Shown here: positions 7,049-15,347 of the stretch, in pieces
Layout of the letters: every line of letters starts with the position of its first letter
Position numbering within the stretch: position 1 is the first letter of the stretch
From: a virus
Length of the DNA stretch: 22,883 nucleotides
IMG/VR virus record: IMGVR_UViG_3300045303_000236
Coordinates: 1 to 22,883 of that record
Direction: 5' to 3' (one strand)
Notes under the pieces: model-generated
The model's database searches: none
The model's input: only the letters and a program-made list of their open reading frames with translations
Told to the model about the DNA's origin: nothing
Translations under genes and position numbers: made by a program

Positions 7049-9591
7049 CAATGCGCTTCCCAACTCGTGCCGTTGCAATAAGCCAGCACCGCTATCGTGC
7101 CGCCGCCGGTCAGGGCGCCCCGGTAGGTCGGCGCGCTAAGCTGATCGCTTACCGGAACCATCGCATGCTTAACTGACGGCCCACAGGCAAACAAAGTAGC
7201 TACCGTGACCGGCGCTATTTTTAACCCAGCCGCGTCGACCCGTGCCCGCTCTTGCGAGCCCTGCACAAAGATCAACGGCGCACCACCGTTAGTTCCGATC
7301 AATGCGTTGGTCGTATTGGTAAACCAAAGCTGCCCAAGGTTGGCGTTGGGCACACCCACTATAGCGTTGCCGGTTACCGCACTGCCGTTATAACCAAAAT
7401 GTACATCTTGGTAAGATGGCCCTGATAAATAATCGTGACTAGCGGCTGACCAGTTTACAGAACCACTTGCTGTTGCAGCTTGGACAATACCACCTACGTT
7501 ATCCCCCCAAATATAAAATGGAACGCCATTAAACGGTGATGCCCGCCCCATCGCGAGCGTGCCAGTATTAGCAAAAGCGGAATACGGAGGGAACTGCATC
7601 CGGCCGTTATAATCCATAAACCACAAAGAACCATGCCCCGGCCGCTCCTCGATCACCGGGTAATTATTTGCCATATCGAACCCGGTTATCGCCACACTCG
7701 ACGGCGGTGTCGCGCTACTCTCCTTGCCCCGTATAATACTGGTCGTCGAAAGGGCTTCCATAATAGCCCCGGCCGCGTGGTCGGTTTCGCCCGTGCCATA
7801 CACCGGCCCGGCAATGTCTACCCCGTAAACCCGCTGATCGCCGCGCTTAAAAAAATGTAAGTTCTTTGCGTTGATATTATCCAACACGCCCAGATACAAC
7901 ATCGGCGCGCTTTGATATATCCCCCATAGATTACGTATGATCGCGTAATCGCTGTCGTTACCAGAGGGTCCGCTGGCGTAATACAGCCCAACGCCATCGC
8001 TATAGTTCCCATTGAGGAAACTAATATCATGGATCTCGGCATGCTGGAAGTTACTGCCGGCAACCCCATCGGTATACATATCATACTTGGTACAAGCGTC
8101 GAACGAGAGCCAACCATATTCCGGCATCTCTTGCGCTCGTGCATCGAGCCCGACCGCCGCCAACGGGATCGACCATTTCGGGTAAATCCCAGCCGGTATG
8201 CCGCAGCTAAAAGCTACTCCCAACATCTTGTTCCAGGTCGCGCCCTGGCTGCCGGCGACCGGCCGGTCACTCCACATCGTGCCGCCGACCGGACCCAGCC
8301 ATTGCAAGGTCGAACCCGTCGGGATGATATTGCTCTGCATGCCGCCGACCGGCGACTGCGCCAACCCGCGCAATTCGGTGGACGCGCCCAACCGGGTTAC
8401 CGTCGAGGCGATACCGCAAGGGCGCCCCGGCATCTCGATTACCGCACCCGTTTGCGGCTCGGGCCACGCCTGTGGGTTCATCGCCGCGTTAAACGCCGCG
8501 CTGTCGTCGGTGCCGTAAGCCAACGAGCCAAAGTTGTAAGCCGGCATAATATAAAACGTGGCGCCGGTGCCCGACCCTGATGTGCTCGCCTGAGTAAACT
8601 CCGAAGGCAGCCCGCCATTGGAGTAAATCCCCGGCGTCGAGGGGTAGATCAGGTCCACATCCATCGTCAGGTTTAGGTTGGCGCCCGCCGGCAGGGTGAT
8701 CCCCGGCGCTACTGTCGCGATGCCGGCCGTCGCCGGGGTTAGCGGATTACTGGTGTAGTGCCCGCCATCGGTGATCGCGATCCCGGTCGCGATCCCACCG
8801 GCTATCGTGAGGTTACCAACGAACCGCATCCCATCGCCGGTCGTGCCGTAAACCTCATGAATACCGTCGGTGCCGCCGCTACCGGCCGTGGCAATCGTCG
8901 CGGCCCGCACATAAGTTTTCTGCACCGTGCCGATCGTCGGGGTAACGCCAGTCCCAACCAGCGTGCCGCCCGCCATCGTGATCGTATCGCCGGGCTTGTA
9001 ACCGCTACCGGTGCCTTTTGTTAAAAGCCCGAGCGTCATCATGTTCAACGGATCAGTCAGAGCCGGCGCGCCCAAGGTCGCGGTGGTCAGGCTGGTCGGG
9101 GTGATCGTGGTAATCAGCGGCAGACCCCCCGCCGCCCGGCCGCCCATCACCGCTGTCTTGGTTTGCCCAATACCGACAAACTCAGTCTGCACCGTGATCG
9201 CCGTCGACGTCACCGTCTGGCTTGGGGCCACCAGATACGTACCAACCCCACCGACCCCCGTGCCGTGCCCGGTAATCCGGGTGTTGGGGGCAATCCCGGC
9301 GCCGGTTACCAACTGCCCGATCTGCATCCAGGGAGCGGTCGTGACATCCATCACGTTGCCAGCGATCGCCGCCGTACCGGTAGACGAACCCAAGGTAACT
9401 ACCGTGCCGCCAGCAGAGATCGACCACCCTGTCGAAACATATTGAAGGTCGCACTTCGCGCCGAAATCGGTGACGTTGCGAACCACGCCAAGATTTACCT
9501 TAGCCTCCGGCAGCTTGGCGTTGGAGGCATCCGGGTACATATCCGCCCGCAGCAGGACGATGGCCGCCAGGGCTGCAAGGAGACGCCTCAT
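7048..9591 (-). CDS. Pectate-lyase-like tail protein with a large inserted region and leader
   Basis: An 847-residue protein. Residues 1-15 (MRRLLAALAAIVLLR) look like a short signal peptide, but no clean cleavage site is visible. The motif NAKLPEAKVNL (24-34) is shared with the next protein. A beta-helix opening DFGAKCD at 42-48 is separated from TDDSAAFNAAM at 361-371 by about 310 residues, although these normally lie close together as DFGAxGDGxTDD. The insert holds two modules common in phage tail proteins: a Gly/Thr unit ending VAPSQTVTSTAI and a unit with GSGYKPGDTITMAGGT. The rest looks like beta-helix with a terminal region ending CNGTSWEAH. Polysaccharide binding or cleavage is likely but not proven. 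It overlaps both neighbours as ATGA or TGATG. Confidence 0.75.
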   Translation of the reverse strand: MRRLLAALAAIVLLRADMYPDASNAKLPEAKVNLGVVRNVTDFGAKCDLQYVSTGWSISAGGTVVTLGSSTGTAAIAGNVMDVTTAPWMQIGQLVTGAGIAPNTRITGHGTGVGGVGTYLVAPSQTVTSTAITVQTEFVGIGQTKTAVMGGRAAGGLPLITTITPTSLTTATLGAPALTDPLNMMTLGLLTKGTGSGYKPGDTITMAGGTLVGTGVTPTIGTVQKTYVRAATIATAGSGGTDGIHEVYGTTGDGMRFVGNLTIAGGIATGIAITDGGHYTSNPLTPATAGIATVAPGITLPAGANLNLTMDVDLIYPSTPGIYSNGGLPSEFTQASTSGSGTGATFYIMPAYNFGSLAYGTDDSAAFNAAMNPQAWPEPQTGAVIEMPGRPCGIASTVTRLGASTELRGLAQSPVGGMQSNIIPTGSTLQWLGPVGGTMWSDRPVAGSQGATWNKMLGVAFSCGIPAGIYPKWSIPLAAVGLDARAQEMPEYGWLSFDACTKYDMYTDGVAGSNFQHAEIHDISFLNGNYSDGVGLYYASGPSGNDSDYAIIRNLWGIYQSAPMLYLGVLDNINAKNLHFFKRGDQRVYGVDIAGPVYGTGETDHAAGAIMEALSTTSIIRGKESSATPPSSVAITGFDMANNYPVIEERPGHGSLWFMDYNGRMQFPPYSAFANTGTLAMGRASPFNGVPFYIWGDNVGGIVQAATASGSVNWSAASHDYLSGPSYQDVHFGYNGSAVTGNAIVGVPNANLGQLWFTNTTNALIGTNGGAPLIFVQGSQERARVDAAGLKIAPVTVATLFACGPSVKHAMVPVSDQLSAPTYRGALTGGGTIAVLAYCNGTSWEAH

Positions 9592-11975
9592 GGCGTGCCC
9601 CAGAAGCTCTTTTGGTTGGTTTGCAACGCCGCCCGATCACCGGCTGTCAGTCCATATCCATTCCACACCACCGCTTCGGTCATATCACAAAGCGCCGAAC
9701 CGGCGATGGCCGCGCGGGCCGCAAGGCGAACAGTGTCTGGCGTGCCGCCGATAAAATCCACCGGTCCCGTAACCTCGGTAGCATCAATCCGGAACGCCGA
9801 ACTCGCTCCGCTAACCACCGCTTCAGCCGCGTGCCAAACACCCTCTGTTGCACCGTTATACAAAACTCCAGGCGTACCGCCAGCCTGTAAAACCCAATAA
9901 TCTGGGTTATTATCAGCATATATCTGGTGGTAAAAATAAAATAACGGCGCGCAAAAATCTATCCCACCCGAGCGGCGCGCTACTGTACTCAACGATACCG
10001 GGATCGCTGATAAAAATGGTACCGCAGAACGCATCTCAATAGTGTCGATAGTCATCGACCGTGCGCAGGGCAGCGTACCATTACAATTCGCTATGTATCG
10101 GGGTTGATTTGCCACCGTTGCCTGCGTCACATGCCGAGCGTTGCCCGACTGATCATACCAAGTCGCCACCGTGCAGGTGGTCGCGGCGCAGAACGCCGCC
10201 GCCGCCGCCGTATCAATCGGCGCACCCGTAAAGCCGGTGAAGGACAAGAAGTTGATATCCTGCTCGGCGTTGTCGCTGGTACGCCGCAGGCGGATCGCCG
10301 GCCCGGCGTAGGTGCTCTTCAGCCGGCGCATACTGTACGCCGCCGCCGGGGTGGCGAAGGTGTCGAGGGGGAGAGGCATCCAGTAATCGCGCTGGTTCTG
10401 CGCCAGGGCCAATCGCTCCGGCGCGGTCAGCGCGTAGCCGCTCCAGGCGATCGCCTCGCTGACATCGCAGGTCGCGCCGCCCCCATAATTGTAATTTACC
10501 ACTGTGTTTCCGGCGGTCGTATCCACCGTCACCGTGCCGGTCGTCTCGGTGCTGTCTACCCGCAAGACGCTCGCCGCGCCGTTCGCAACGCCCGTGCGGC
10601 TATGCCAAGCCAAAGCAGCCGAAGGGGCCGTCATATTGCTGGCGCCACTCGACAACGTGGCTAGGTCCAGGGTGGCGTGTTGGGCCAGCTCGTTGCCGTT
10701 ACCGATCCAAATGTCGCGGCACGCCGTCGTAGAGCGAACCGTCTGCCTCGCCACCACATTCAGACTTACCGGCGCCACGGCTGCCCCGCCGGCCAAAAGG
10801 AACGCCCGCGAAAACCCTACCGCCGATCGGCTGCACGGGAGCGCGCCGTTACAGTTGGCAATATACTCCGGCTGATCCGCCAAGGTCGTCTGGGGCAGGT
10901 GCCTAGCGTTACCTGATTGGTCGTACCAAGTGTCGATAAAACAGGTGGTGGCGGCGCAAAAGGTGGCCGCTGCCGCCGTATCGAAGTCGTTGCCGACGAA
11001 ACCGATATCCTGCGTACCGCCGGTCGTCCTTCTGAGCTTTACCGCCGGGCCATTGTACAGCGACACGATCTTGCGGAAGGAATACGCGGCCGCTGGGTTG
11101 GCGATGCCGACCACCTGCGGTATCCAGTAATCCCGCTGGTTCTGCTGCAATGCCGCTATCTCGGCCGGGGTCAGCGCGTAGTCGCTCCAGGCCACCGCCT
11201 CGGCAAAATTGCAGGTCACCGACGCGCCGCCCACCGCCGCCATCGGGGTGCCAGCCGCGACGCTCGGGGTCAGCGACCCCGTGGTCTGCACCCCGTCGAT
11301 CGTCAGACTGGTGGAAGCACCGTTGAGAACGCCGACCGCGGTGTGCCAGGCATTGTCAGCCGCCGCCGCATTTAAGGGCGTCGTGCCGTTATGGACAAAC
11401 CACCCGTTGGCGACAGCCTGCGCCCCGATCCGGTTGGCCGCCAAGCCGTTCAGCCGGATAAACCCGCAAGACGCCGCCGTGCCGGCACTGCGGTTGCCCA
11501 CCGCCGCCATCGACACCGCCCCCGCCGGCGTCACACTGCCAAGCGCCACCAAGGTCTGGGTCGCCACCGTTGCCCTGGCACACGGCAGCACGCCATTGCA
11601 GGCAGCCACATAGGCCGGCTGGTTGGCCGCAGTCGCCTGCAACAGATGCCGGCCATTGCCGCTCTGATCGTACCAAGTATTGACGGTGCAAGCGGTGGTA
11701 CAAAAGGCGGCGGCGGCGGCGGTGTCAAAGTCGTTGCCGACAAAACCGATGATTTGGACCGTCGTGTCTACCCGCTGGAGCTTTACCGCCGGGCCGGTGT
11801 AGGCCGTCCGGAGTTTACGGAAGGAATACGCCGCCGCCGGCTGGGTGAAACCGTCCAGCGGCGCCGCGGCCGGGATTATCCGGTGCCCGCGATACGGCGC
11901 GTGCATCCGGGCATCCGCCACACTGGTCGTAACCAGCAGAGCCGCAGCACCTATAAGAAAACTACGCCGACGCAT
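9588..11975 (-). CDS. Triplicated GH54-like (arabinofuranosidase-like) protein with twin-arginine leader
   Basis: A 795-residue protein. The N-terminus MRRRSFLIGAAALLVTTSVA fits a Tat leader (RRxFL), with probable cleavage after ADA at 22. Three tandem domains follow at about 45-284, 293-531 and 542-791. Each starts PAAAYS-R-L and Y-GPA, carries a DTAAAAxFC segment and a WYDQSGN motif (residues 100-106, 349-355, 605-611), then NQPxY and CNG-LPC, and ends with a Leu-rich helix and NQRDYW-like end. The YDQSGN-GRH run with FC...C resembles the catalytic-domain start of GH54 alpha-L-arabinofuranosidases (AbfB, PF09206). I could not place the GH54 catalytic Glu and Asp, so lectin-like binding is equally possible. 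Its stop overlaps the next start as ATGA. Confidence 0.75.
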   Translation of the reverse strand: MRRRSFLIGAAALLVTTSVADARMHAPYRGHRIIPAAAPLDGFTQPAAAYSFRKLRTAYTGPAVKLQRVDTTVQIIGFVGNDFDTAAAAAFCTTACTVNTWYDQSGNGRHLLQATAANQPAYVAACNGVLPCARATVATQTLVALGSVTPAGAVSMAAVGNRSAGTAASCGFIRLNGLAANRIGAQAVANGWFVHNGTTPLNAAAADNAWHTAVGVLNGASTSLTIDGVQTTGSLTPSVAAGTPMAAVGGASVTCNFAEAVAWSDYALTPAEIAALQQNQRDYWIPQVVGIANPAAAYSFRKIVSLYNGPAVKLRRTTGGTQDIGFVGNDFDTAAAATFCAATTCFIDTWYDQSGNARHLPQTTLADQPEYIANCNGALPCSRSAVGFSRAFLLAGGAAVAPVSLNVVARQTVRSTTACRDIWIGNGNELAQHATLDLATLSSGASNMTAPSAALAWHSRTGVANGAASVLRVDSTETTGTVTVDTTAGNTVVNYNYGGGATCDVSEAIAWSGYALTAPERLALAQNQRDYWMPLPLDTFATPAAAYSMRRLKSTYAGPAIRLRRTSDNAEQDINFLSFTGFTGAPIDTAAAAAFCAATTCTVATWYDQSGNARHVTQATVANQPRYIANCNGTLPCARSMTIDTIEMRSAVPFLSAIPVSLSTVARRSGGIDFCAPLFYFYHQIYADNNPDYWVLQAGGTPGVLYNGATEGVWHAAEAVVSGASSAFRIDATEVTGPVDFIGGTPDTVRLAARAAIAGSALCDMTEAVVWNGYGLTAGDRAALQTNQKSFWGTP
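9603..11843 (-). repeat. Three tandem copies of a GH54-like domain coding unit
   Basis: The unit of about 720-750 bases lies at 11124-11843, 10383-11099 and 9603-10352. Copies share stretches of DNA identity, for example around 11705-11750 and 10960-11015, where the same GTCGTTGCCGAC block is seen, as well as the protein motifs PAAAYS, DTAAAA, WYDQSGN and NQRDYW. Copy 3 is the most diverged: it has SFTGFTGAPI inserted before the DTAAAA motif and FW instead of DYW at its end. Duplication is therefore not very recent. Confidence 0.75.
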
Positions 11976-11976
11976 A

Positions 11977-12330
11977 TTAGATACCGGCGCCCGGCGTTAA
12001 ATATAAAGTCGCCGTACCGCTCGCGGTGATCGCCGCCACATAGGTCGCACCCTGACAGCCGAGAACCTCAACGGAACTCGGCGCGATGGGGATACCGGCG
12101 GCAGTCGTCGCGACGACGGTATTATCGCCGCCACACTGAATAAAGGCGGCGACCGTGCCGGCGTTGTAAACCCGCAGGCTGCGAACCGATGACGGTGAAA
12201 CTTGTACCCGTCCAGTTGTACCCGTAACCGCAAGGGTTACTGTTGGTCCGCTCGACGTAAAGGGGTCTTCCGCGAAACTTACTCCAGGAGTAAGACAAAG
12301 AATAAGCAGCAAAAGTCTGCGCCAGACCAT
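11977..12330 (-). CDS. Small beta protein with Sec signal peptide, 117 residues
   Basis: Residues 1-20 form a clear Sec-type leader: basic MVWRR, hydrophobic LLLLILCL and a c-region TPGVSFA with probable cleavage before EDPF. The mature part of about 97 residues is beta rich, with SSVRSLRVYNAGTVAAFIQC, then VLGCQGATYVAAITASGTA and the end LYLTPGAGI. Two cysteines (in IQCGG and LGCQG) could pair after export. Similar small beta proteins occur next to fibre genes in prophages, from memory. An exact copy of the palindrome (12280-12292) encodes TPGV within the leader. It is the first of five leader-bearing genes. Confidence 0.72.
   Translation of the reverse strand: MVWRRLLLLILCLTPGVSFAEDPFTSSGPTVTLAVTGTTGRVQVSPSSVRSLRVYNAGTVAAFIQCGGDNTVVATTAAGIPIAPSSVEVLGCQGATYVAAITASGTATLYLTPGAGI
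12278..12294. promoter_or_regulatory. Palindrome copy 3, 17 bases, in the signal peptide of the 117-residue protein
   Basis: CTTACTCC-A-GGAGTAAG is a perfect 17-base dyad, the longest of the set. It lies about 37 bases after the ATG and encodes L-TPGV-S in the c-region of the leader. Confidence 0.55.
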
Positions 12331-13056
12331 TTATACCCCCAGCACCGTAACGTTAATGGAGCCCATCAAAGCCGTACCGCTATCGGTCGCAAGAGTAAAA
12401 TCGAGCCAAACCGGGGCTAGCGGGGTATAGCTCAGCCCAACGCCGGTAAATGCCCAATTCATCCGAGCACCGCCCGACACCTCGGTTATGTAAATTGGTA
12501 CCCCGATGAGTATCCCGCGCGGCGCCTCAGCATTCTCCGGCGGCGGGTCATCGGTGCCGACCCGCACTTCGATCCGGGCGAGCGAACCAACGGACCCGCC
12601 GGACGCGCAGTACCCAGACGCTCCCACCAGAAAGGCGCCAGTGACGCCAACGGCGAACACGCATTTGGTCCCCATCATTATGCCAGGGACACCCACGCTC
12701 GAACCGCCGGGATCGGCCGGGGTAAAGTAAGCCGGGATCACCGCCAAGGGCGTATTACCGCCTGCGCTGGTCAGCGCCTGCGGCGTCAACACGCCGTAGT
12801 TAACTAAGTCGTTAAAGGTCACCGCCCGGTTTGCCGGGTCGCCGCGCTGCCCGGTAAGACTCTCCACACCGTCCTTGATCGCGGTTGCGATCGCCCCAAG
12901 ATTGCGCGGCTCTCCTGCCTGACCAAACGCCAATGGCGGGATCGGCGATACATTGGGGTTAACCCCCACCAGAGCACCAGGCGTCGGCGTGGAGACCGCC
13001 TGCGCCGATACCAGCCGGGGTTGTGGGCGAGGGTTAAAGACGGCACGGGTACGCAT
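12331..13056 (-). CDS. Tail-associated protein, function unknown, 241 residues
   Basis: A protein without a recognised family. The N-terminal 60 residues are Pro/Val rich (FNPRPQPRLVSAQAVSTPTP). A helical segment follows (GAIATAIKDGVESLTGQRGD, then TFNDLVNYGVLTPQAL). The C-terminal 130 residues look like a compact beta domain with CVFAVGVTGAFLVGASGYCA and a final strand set ending GSINVTVLGV. There is no signal peptide, unlike the next five genes. It abuts both neighbours exactly: its ATG follows the nozzle stop and its TAA precedes the next ATG. A fibre adaptor or capping protein at the end of the nozzle is possible, from position only. Confidence 0.7.
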   Translation of the reverse strand: MRTRAVFNPRPQPRLVSAQAVSTPTPGALVGVNPNVSPIPPLAFGQAGEPRNLGAIATAIKDGVESLTGQRGDPANRAVTFNDLVNYGVLTPQALTSAGGNTPLAVIPAYFTPADPGGSSVGVPGIMMGTKCVFAVGVTGAFLVGASGYCASGGSVGSLARIEVRVGTDDPPPENAEAPRGILIGVPIYITEVSGGARMNWAFTGVGLSYTPLAPVWLDFTLATDSGTALMGSINVTVLGV

Positions 13057-14886
13057 CTAGACGCCCCTAAGCTCGGTCATCGTCGTGCCGAGCTGGACCG
13101 AGTATACGCTCGCCATTGATACAATCTCAATCTGATGGTCAAACGCCCGGAAACCTTTAGGCAATCTGAAGATGTCCTGCTGCTTTGAGAGGGTATGCTC
13201 CATGATTAGCGTGAAATCCGGCCCCGCGTAATATCTCAGAACGCCCCAAGCGCCGTCCGGGAGTGCCAACGACGGATCACCATTGGAAAGCGGCGGGGCA
13301 GAAAACTGCCCCGTGTGCGCGCGTTCAACCTCCGGACCAAGCGTGACCTGCACGGCTCCAAGGGATATCGGCACCGGCGCAAAGAACCGCTTCGAGCGCC
13401 AGCGATAGCGTAGGCGAGCTTGTGCGGTGTCGTCCCAGCGATATACCTGCTTATTGGCGCATATATACGTATCACCATAATATTCATCGTTCCAGATACT
13501 CGTAGCGCCCTTAAATGTTGTCAGGTCTTCAAAGGCGACTCGCGGATCACTCTGATCCAAAAGAAACGCCTTATCGCCAGGGATAATTGCCAAATACTGG
13601 CTGCGATGGCGGCAAGCCACAATGTTTGCGGCGTTGTAGTTTTCCTGCCATTTTTCCTTGTCGACCAATTGCATAGTTATATTGTTCATACCGTAGCCGG
13701 ATATTTGTACCAACCCATTCTGACTGGCGTAATAAGCTGCTGTCAGATCGACAATCACCGAACCACGCGATACGCAGGGCTCGGGTACCTGAGACTGGGA
13801 AAAGCTAAAATTAGATGGCGAGTTACCCGAACCGGTCGAAGGATAGCCGGTCGTCAAGCACAGAAGATATTGCTGCCAAACCGCCAACGCGACGATGTTA
13901 TAGTGCAGCGACTGGTCATAGATACCTGGCCAGGTATGCGGCCGGTCGGGCTCACAGAAATGCACCGTGTTGCCGGTCCAGCCAACCAACATGCCGCCAG
14001 GTAAACTTGTCAAACCGTCAAGGTAATCCGGCGGATTTTCCCAACCAGCGCTTGGCAATGTCAAATTGCCGACGATCTCCAAATCGGGGATTGTGTCAGA
14101 ATAAAGCAACACCAGATGCGTACCACCTTCCAGGATCGTACCTGGAATGGGAAAATCAAACCGAGTTACCTCATAATACTGTGTGCCAGTATCGGTCCCG
14201 GTTACCGTACGGTAGATAACCATCTCGGTAATCGGCGGGTAGTTTCGGTCGGTATTAACCGGCTGATCCGCTGGAAATTTAACAACCCACGTCGCGTCCG
14301 GCGGCCCATCCCTAACATCACTAGGCGGACTGGGCGCACTTTCCTCACCGATGGAATTGACCCAGGTATAAAGATACGCCCGAGAAATCTCCGGCACCGT
14401 CGTCGTGCCGCCGGTAATCTCGATAATCAGTGGGGCCGCCGGCTGAAAATCAGCCGGGGTCTCGTCTTCCCCCTCCGTCACAATCGGTATTTGATGCGTA
14501 CCGAGAGCGTAAGGCGGCGTCCCAGCCTTAACCATCTCGTAATTGGTCCAGAACGGCGTTATCTGACCGGGCACGGTATAGTACAGCCGGTTAGTATCAT
14601 CGTTCGCTAAAGGCGAGCGAACGACAGATGTGTATTTATGGGGCAATGGCAGCCAGACCGGGTCATAGGTGCCATCCTCGGCAATCGGCCCGAGGAACAA
14701 ATACGCCTTCTCGACCGGCCCAGGGATGGCGCTGAGATCCTTGACCAAGACCGGCGCAAACAGGCCGTGGATCTGACCCGACGTCAGATCGCAATTGACC
14801 GACGCCTCCGCCATATTGTCGTTCAAGAGGCGGGGGTCGACCAGCGGCACCATGCCGCCAAACCCTTTGATTTCCCAAGCCGGCAA
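13057..14886 (-). CDS. Tail nozzle / head-closure (stabilisation) protein
   Basis: A 609-residue protein with the typical opening of podovirus nozzle or P22 gp10-like stabilisation proteins: GFGGMVPLVDPRLLNDNMAE, then SVNCDLTSGQIHGL. The middle has a fibronectin-like segment (SRAYLYTWVNSIGEESAPSP) and a beta-propeller-like second half with LTSLPGGMLVGWTGNTVHFC and EPDRPHTWPG, a run widely conserved in this family. The protein extends the tail tube below the adaptor. The start is TTG at 14886, supported by GGGAG 7 bases upstream. An out-of-frame ATG at 14891 gives a shadow frame only. The ribosome binding site lies within a degenerate copy of the repeated palindrome. The stop abuts the next ATG. 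Confidence 0.85.
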   Translation of the reverse strand: MPAWEIKGFGGMVPLVDPRLLNDNMAEASVNCDLTSGQIHGLFAPVLVKDLSAIPGPVEKAYLFLGPIAEDGTYDPVWLPLPHKYTSVVRSPLANDDTNRLYYTVPGQITPFWTNYEMVKAGTPPYALGTHQIPIVTEGEDETPADFQPAAPLIIEITGGTTTVPEISRAYLYTWVNSIGEESAPSPPSDVRDGPPDATWVVKFPADQPVNTDRNYPPITEMVIYRTVTGTDTGTQYYEVTRFDFPIPGTILEGGTHLVLLYSDTIPDLEIVGNLTLPSAGWENPPDYLDGLTSLPGGMLVGWTGNTVHFCEPDRPHTWPGIYDQSLHYNIVALAVWQQYLLCLTTGYPSTGSGNSPSNFSFSQSQVPEPCVSRGSVIVDLTAAYYASQNGLVQISGYGMNNITMQLVDKEKWQENYNAANIVACRHRSQYLAIIPGDKAFLLDQSDPRVAFEDLTTFKGATSIWNDEYYGDTYICANKQVYRWDDTAQARLRYRWRSKRFFAPVPISLGAVQVTLGPEVERAHTGQFSAPPLSNGDPSLALPDGAWGVLRYYAGPDFTLIMEHTLSKQQDIFRLPKGFRAFDHQIEIVSMASVYSVQLGTTMTELRGV

Positions 14887-14891
14887 CTCAT

Positions 14892-14904
14892 TACTCCCAA
14901 AGTA
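14892..14904. promoter_or_regulatory. Palindrome copy 4, degenerate, before the nozzle gene
   Basis: TACTCC-C-AAAGTA matches 10 of the 12 arm positions. On the coding strand it ends 5 bases before the TTG start and supplies GGGAG as ribosome binding site. Confidence 0.35.
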
Positions 14905-14949
14905 CCATTGATTTCATTGACGTTTTCAGCATCGGAAAAATTGACCGGA

Positions 14950-15126
14950 TTATTTGACCAGACCAGGTGAGTTCGTGCCCTTAGACCGGTAGGGCTTCTT
15001 AGCCAACGCTTTGCGCATCGACGGCGGCGGACCGGGGTTCTCAGGCTTGCCGATGGGCTGCTGCGGATACGACCGGCCGGCACTGCCGCCGGTATTGTGG
15101 ACCGTGTTCTCTTTCGAATAAGCCAT
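14950..15126 (-). CDS. Small basic protein, 58 residues
   Basis: A short gene between the DUF2934 gene and the nozzle gene. The product starts MAYSKENTVHNTGGSAGRSY, has a Pro-rich middle (PIGKPENPGPPPSMR) and a basic end (KALAKKPYRSKGTNSPGLVK). A ribosome binding site, TAGGAG, lies 5 bases before the ATG, inside the small dyad GCTC-CTA-GAGC. No family is recognised. The Pro/Lys composition suggests an extended, tail-associated or nucleic-acid-contacting peptide. It is followed by 63 bases with only the start region of the nozzle gene. Confidence 0.6.
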   Translation of the reverse strand: MAYSKENTVHNTGGSAGRSYPQQPIGKPENPGPPPSMRKALAKKPYRSKGTNSPGLVK

Positions 15127-15134
15127 GTTTGCTC

Positions 15135-15347
15135 CTAGAGCCGACGAGGAATACGCCGTTCAGCGGCGTCGGCGGCGTCTTCCGCATTGATCCGATCTTC
15201 GGCCTTTTGCCAATAATAGTCATCCTGGCCAGTCGGCCTACCATCGTAATCCCACATCCGGTACGCCAATTCACGGATGCGTTCTTCGCGTCGTGTCAGA
15301 TCACCGTCCATCACTACAATACCTGCGAAATAATCGTTTAGGTTCAT
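15135..15347 (-). CDS. DUF2934-like small protein
   Basis: A 70-residue charged protein. Residues about 19-54 carry the DUF2934 pattern: REERIRELAYRMWDYDGRPT followed by GQDDYYWQKAEDRI. DUF2934 proteins are small and common in rhizobia and related alphaproteobacteria, and their function is unknown. This supports such a host but could equally reflect acquisition of a host gene. The ATG overlaps the stop of the fibre gene as ATGA, which suggests translational coupling. It interrupts the series of tail genes without an evident structural role. Confidence 0.72.
   Translation of the reverse strand: MNLNDYFAGIVVMDGDLTRREERIRELAYRMWDYDGRPTGQDDYYWQKAEDRINAEDAADAAERRIPRRL

Noticed and set aside
7049-7078. 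Upstream extension of the 479-residue gene to 7078
   Set aside because: The extra 10 codons overlap the previous gene, and the start at 7048 gives a proper signal peptide and a TGATG junction.
9163-9900. A 245-codon plus-strand frame opposite the tail protein and the GH54-like gene
   Set aside because: Arg/Pro/His-rich shadow composition, and it crosses the ATGA junction of two clear minus-strand genes.
12224-12240. Inverted repeat GTAACC-GCAAG-GGTTAC in the 117-residue gene
   Set aside because: Short, single occurrence, inside coding sequence; no sign of a terminator.
14823-15083. An 86-codon minus-strand frame across the nozzle start
   Set aside because: It overlaps the 58-residue gene and the nozzle gene in another frame; the TTG with its ribosome binding site explains the region better.
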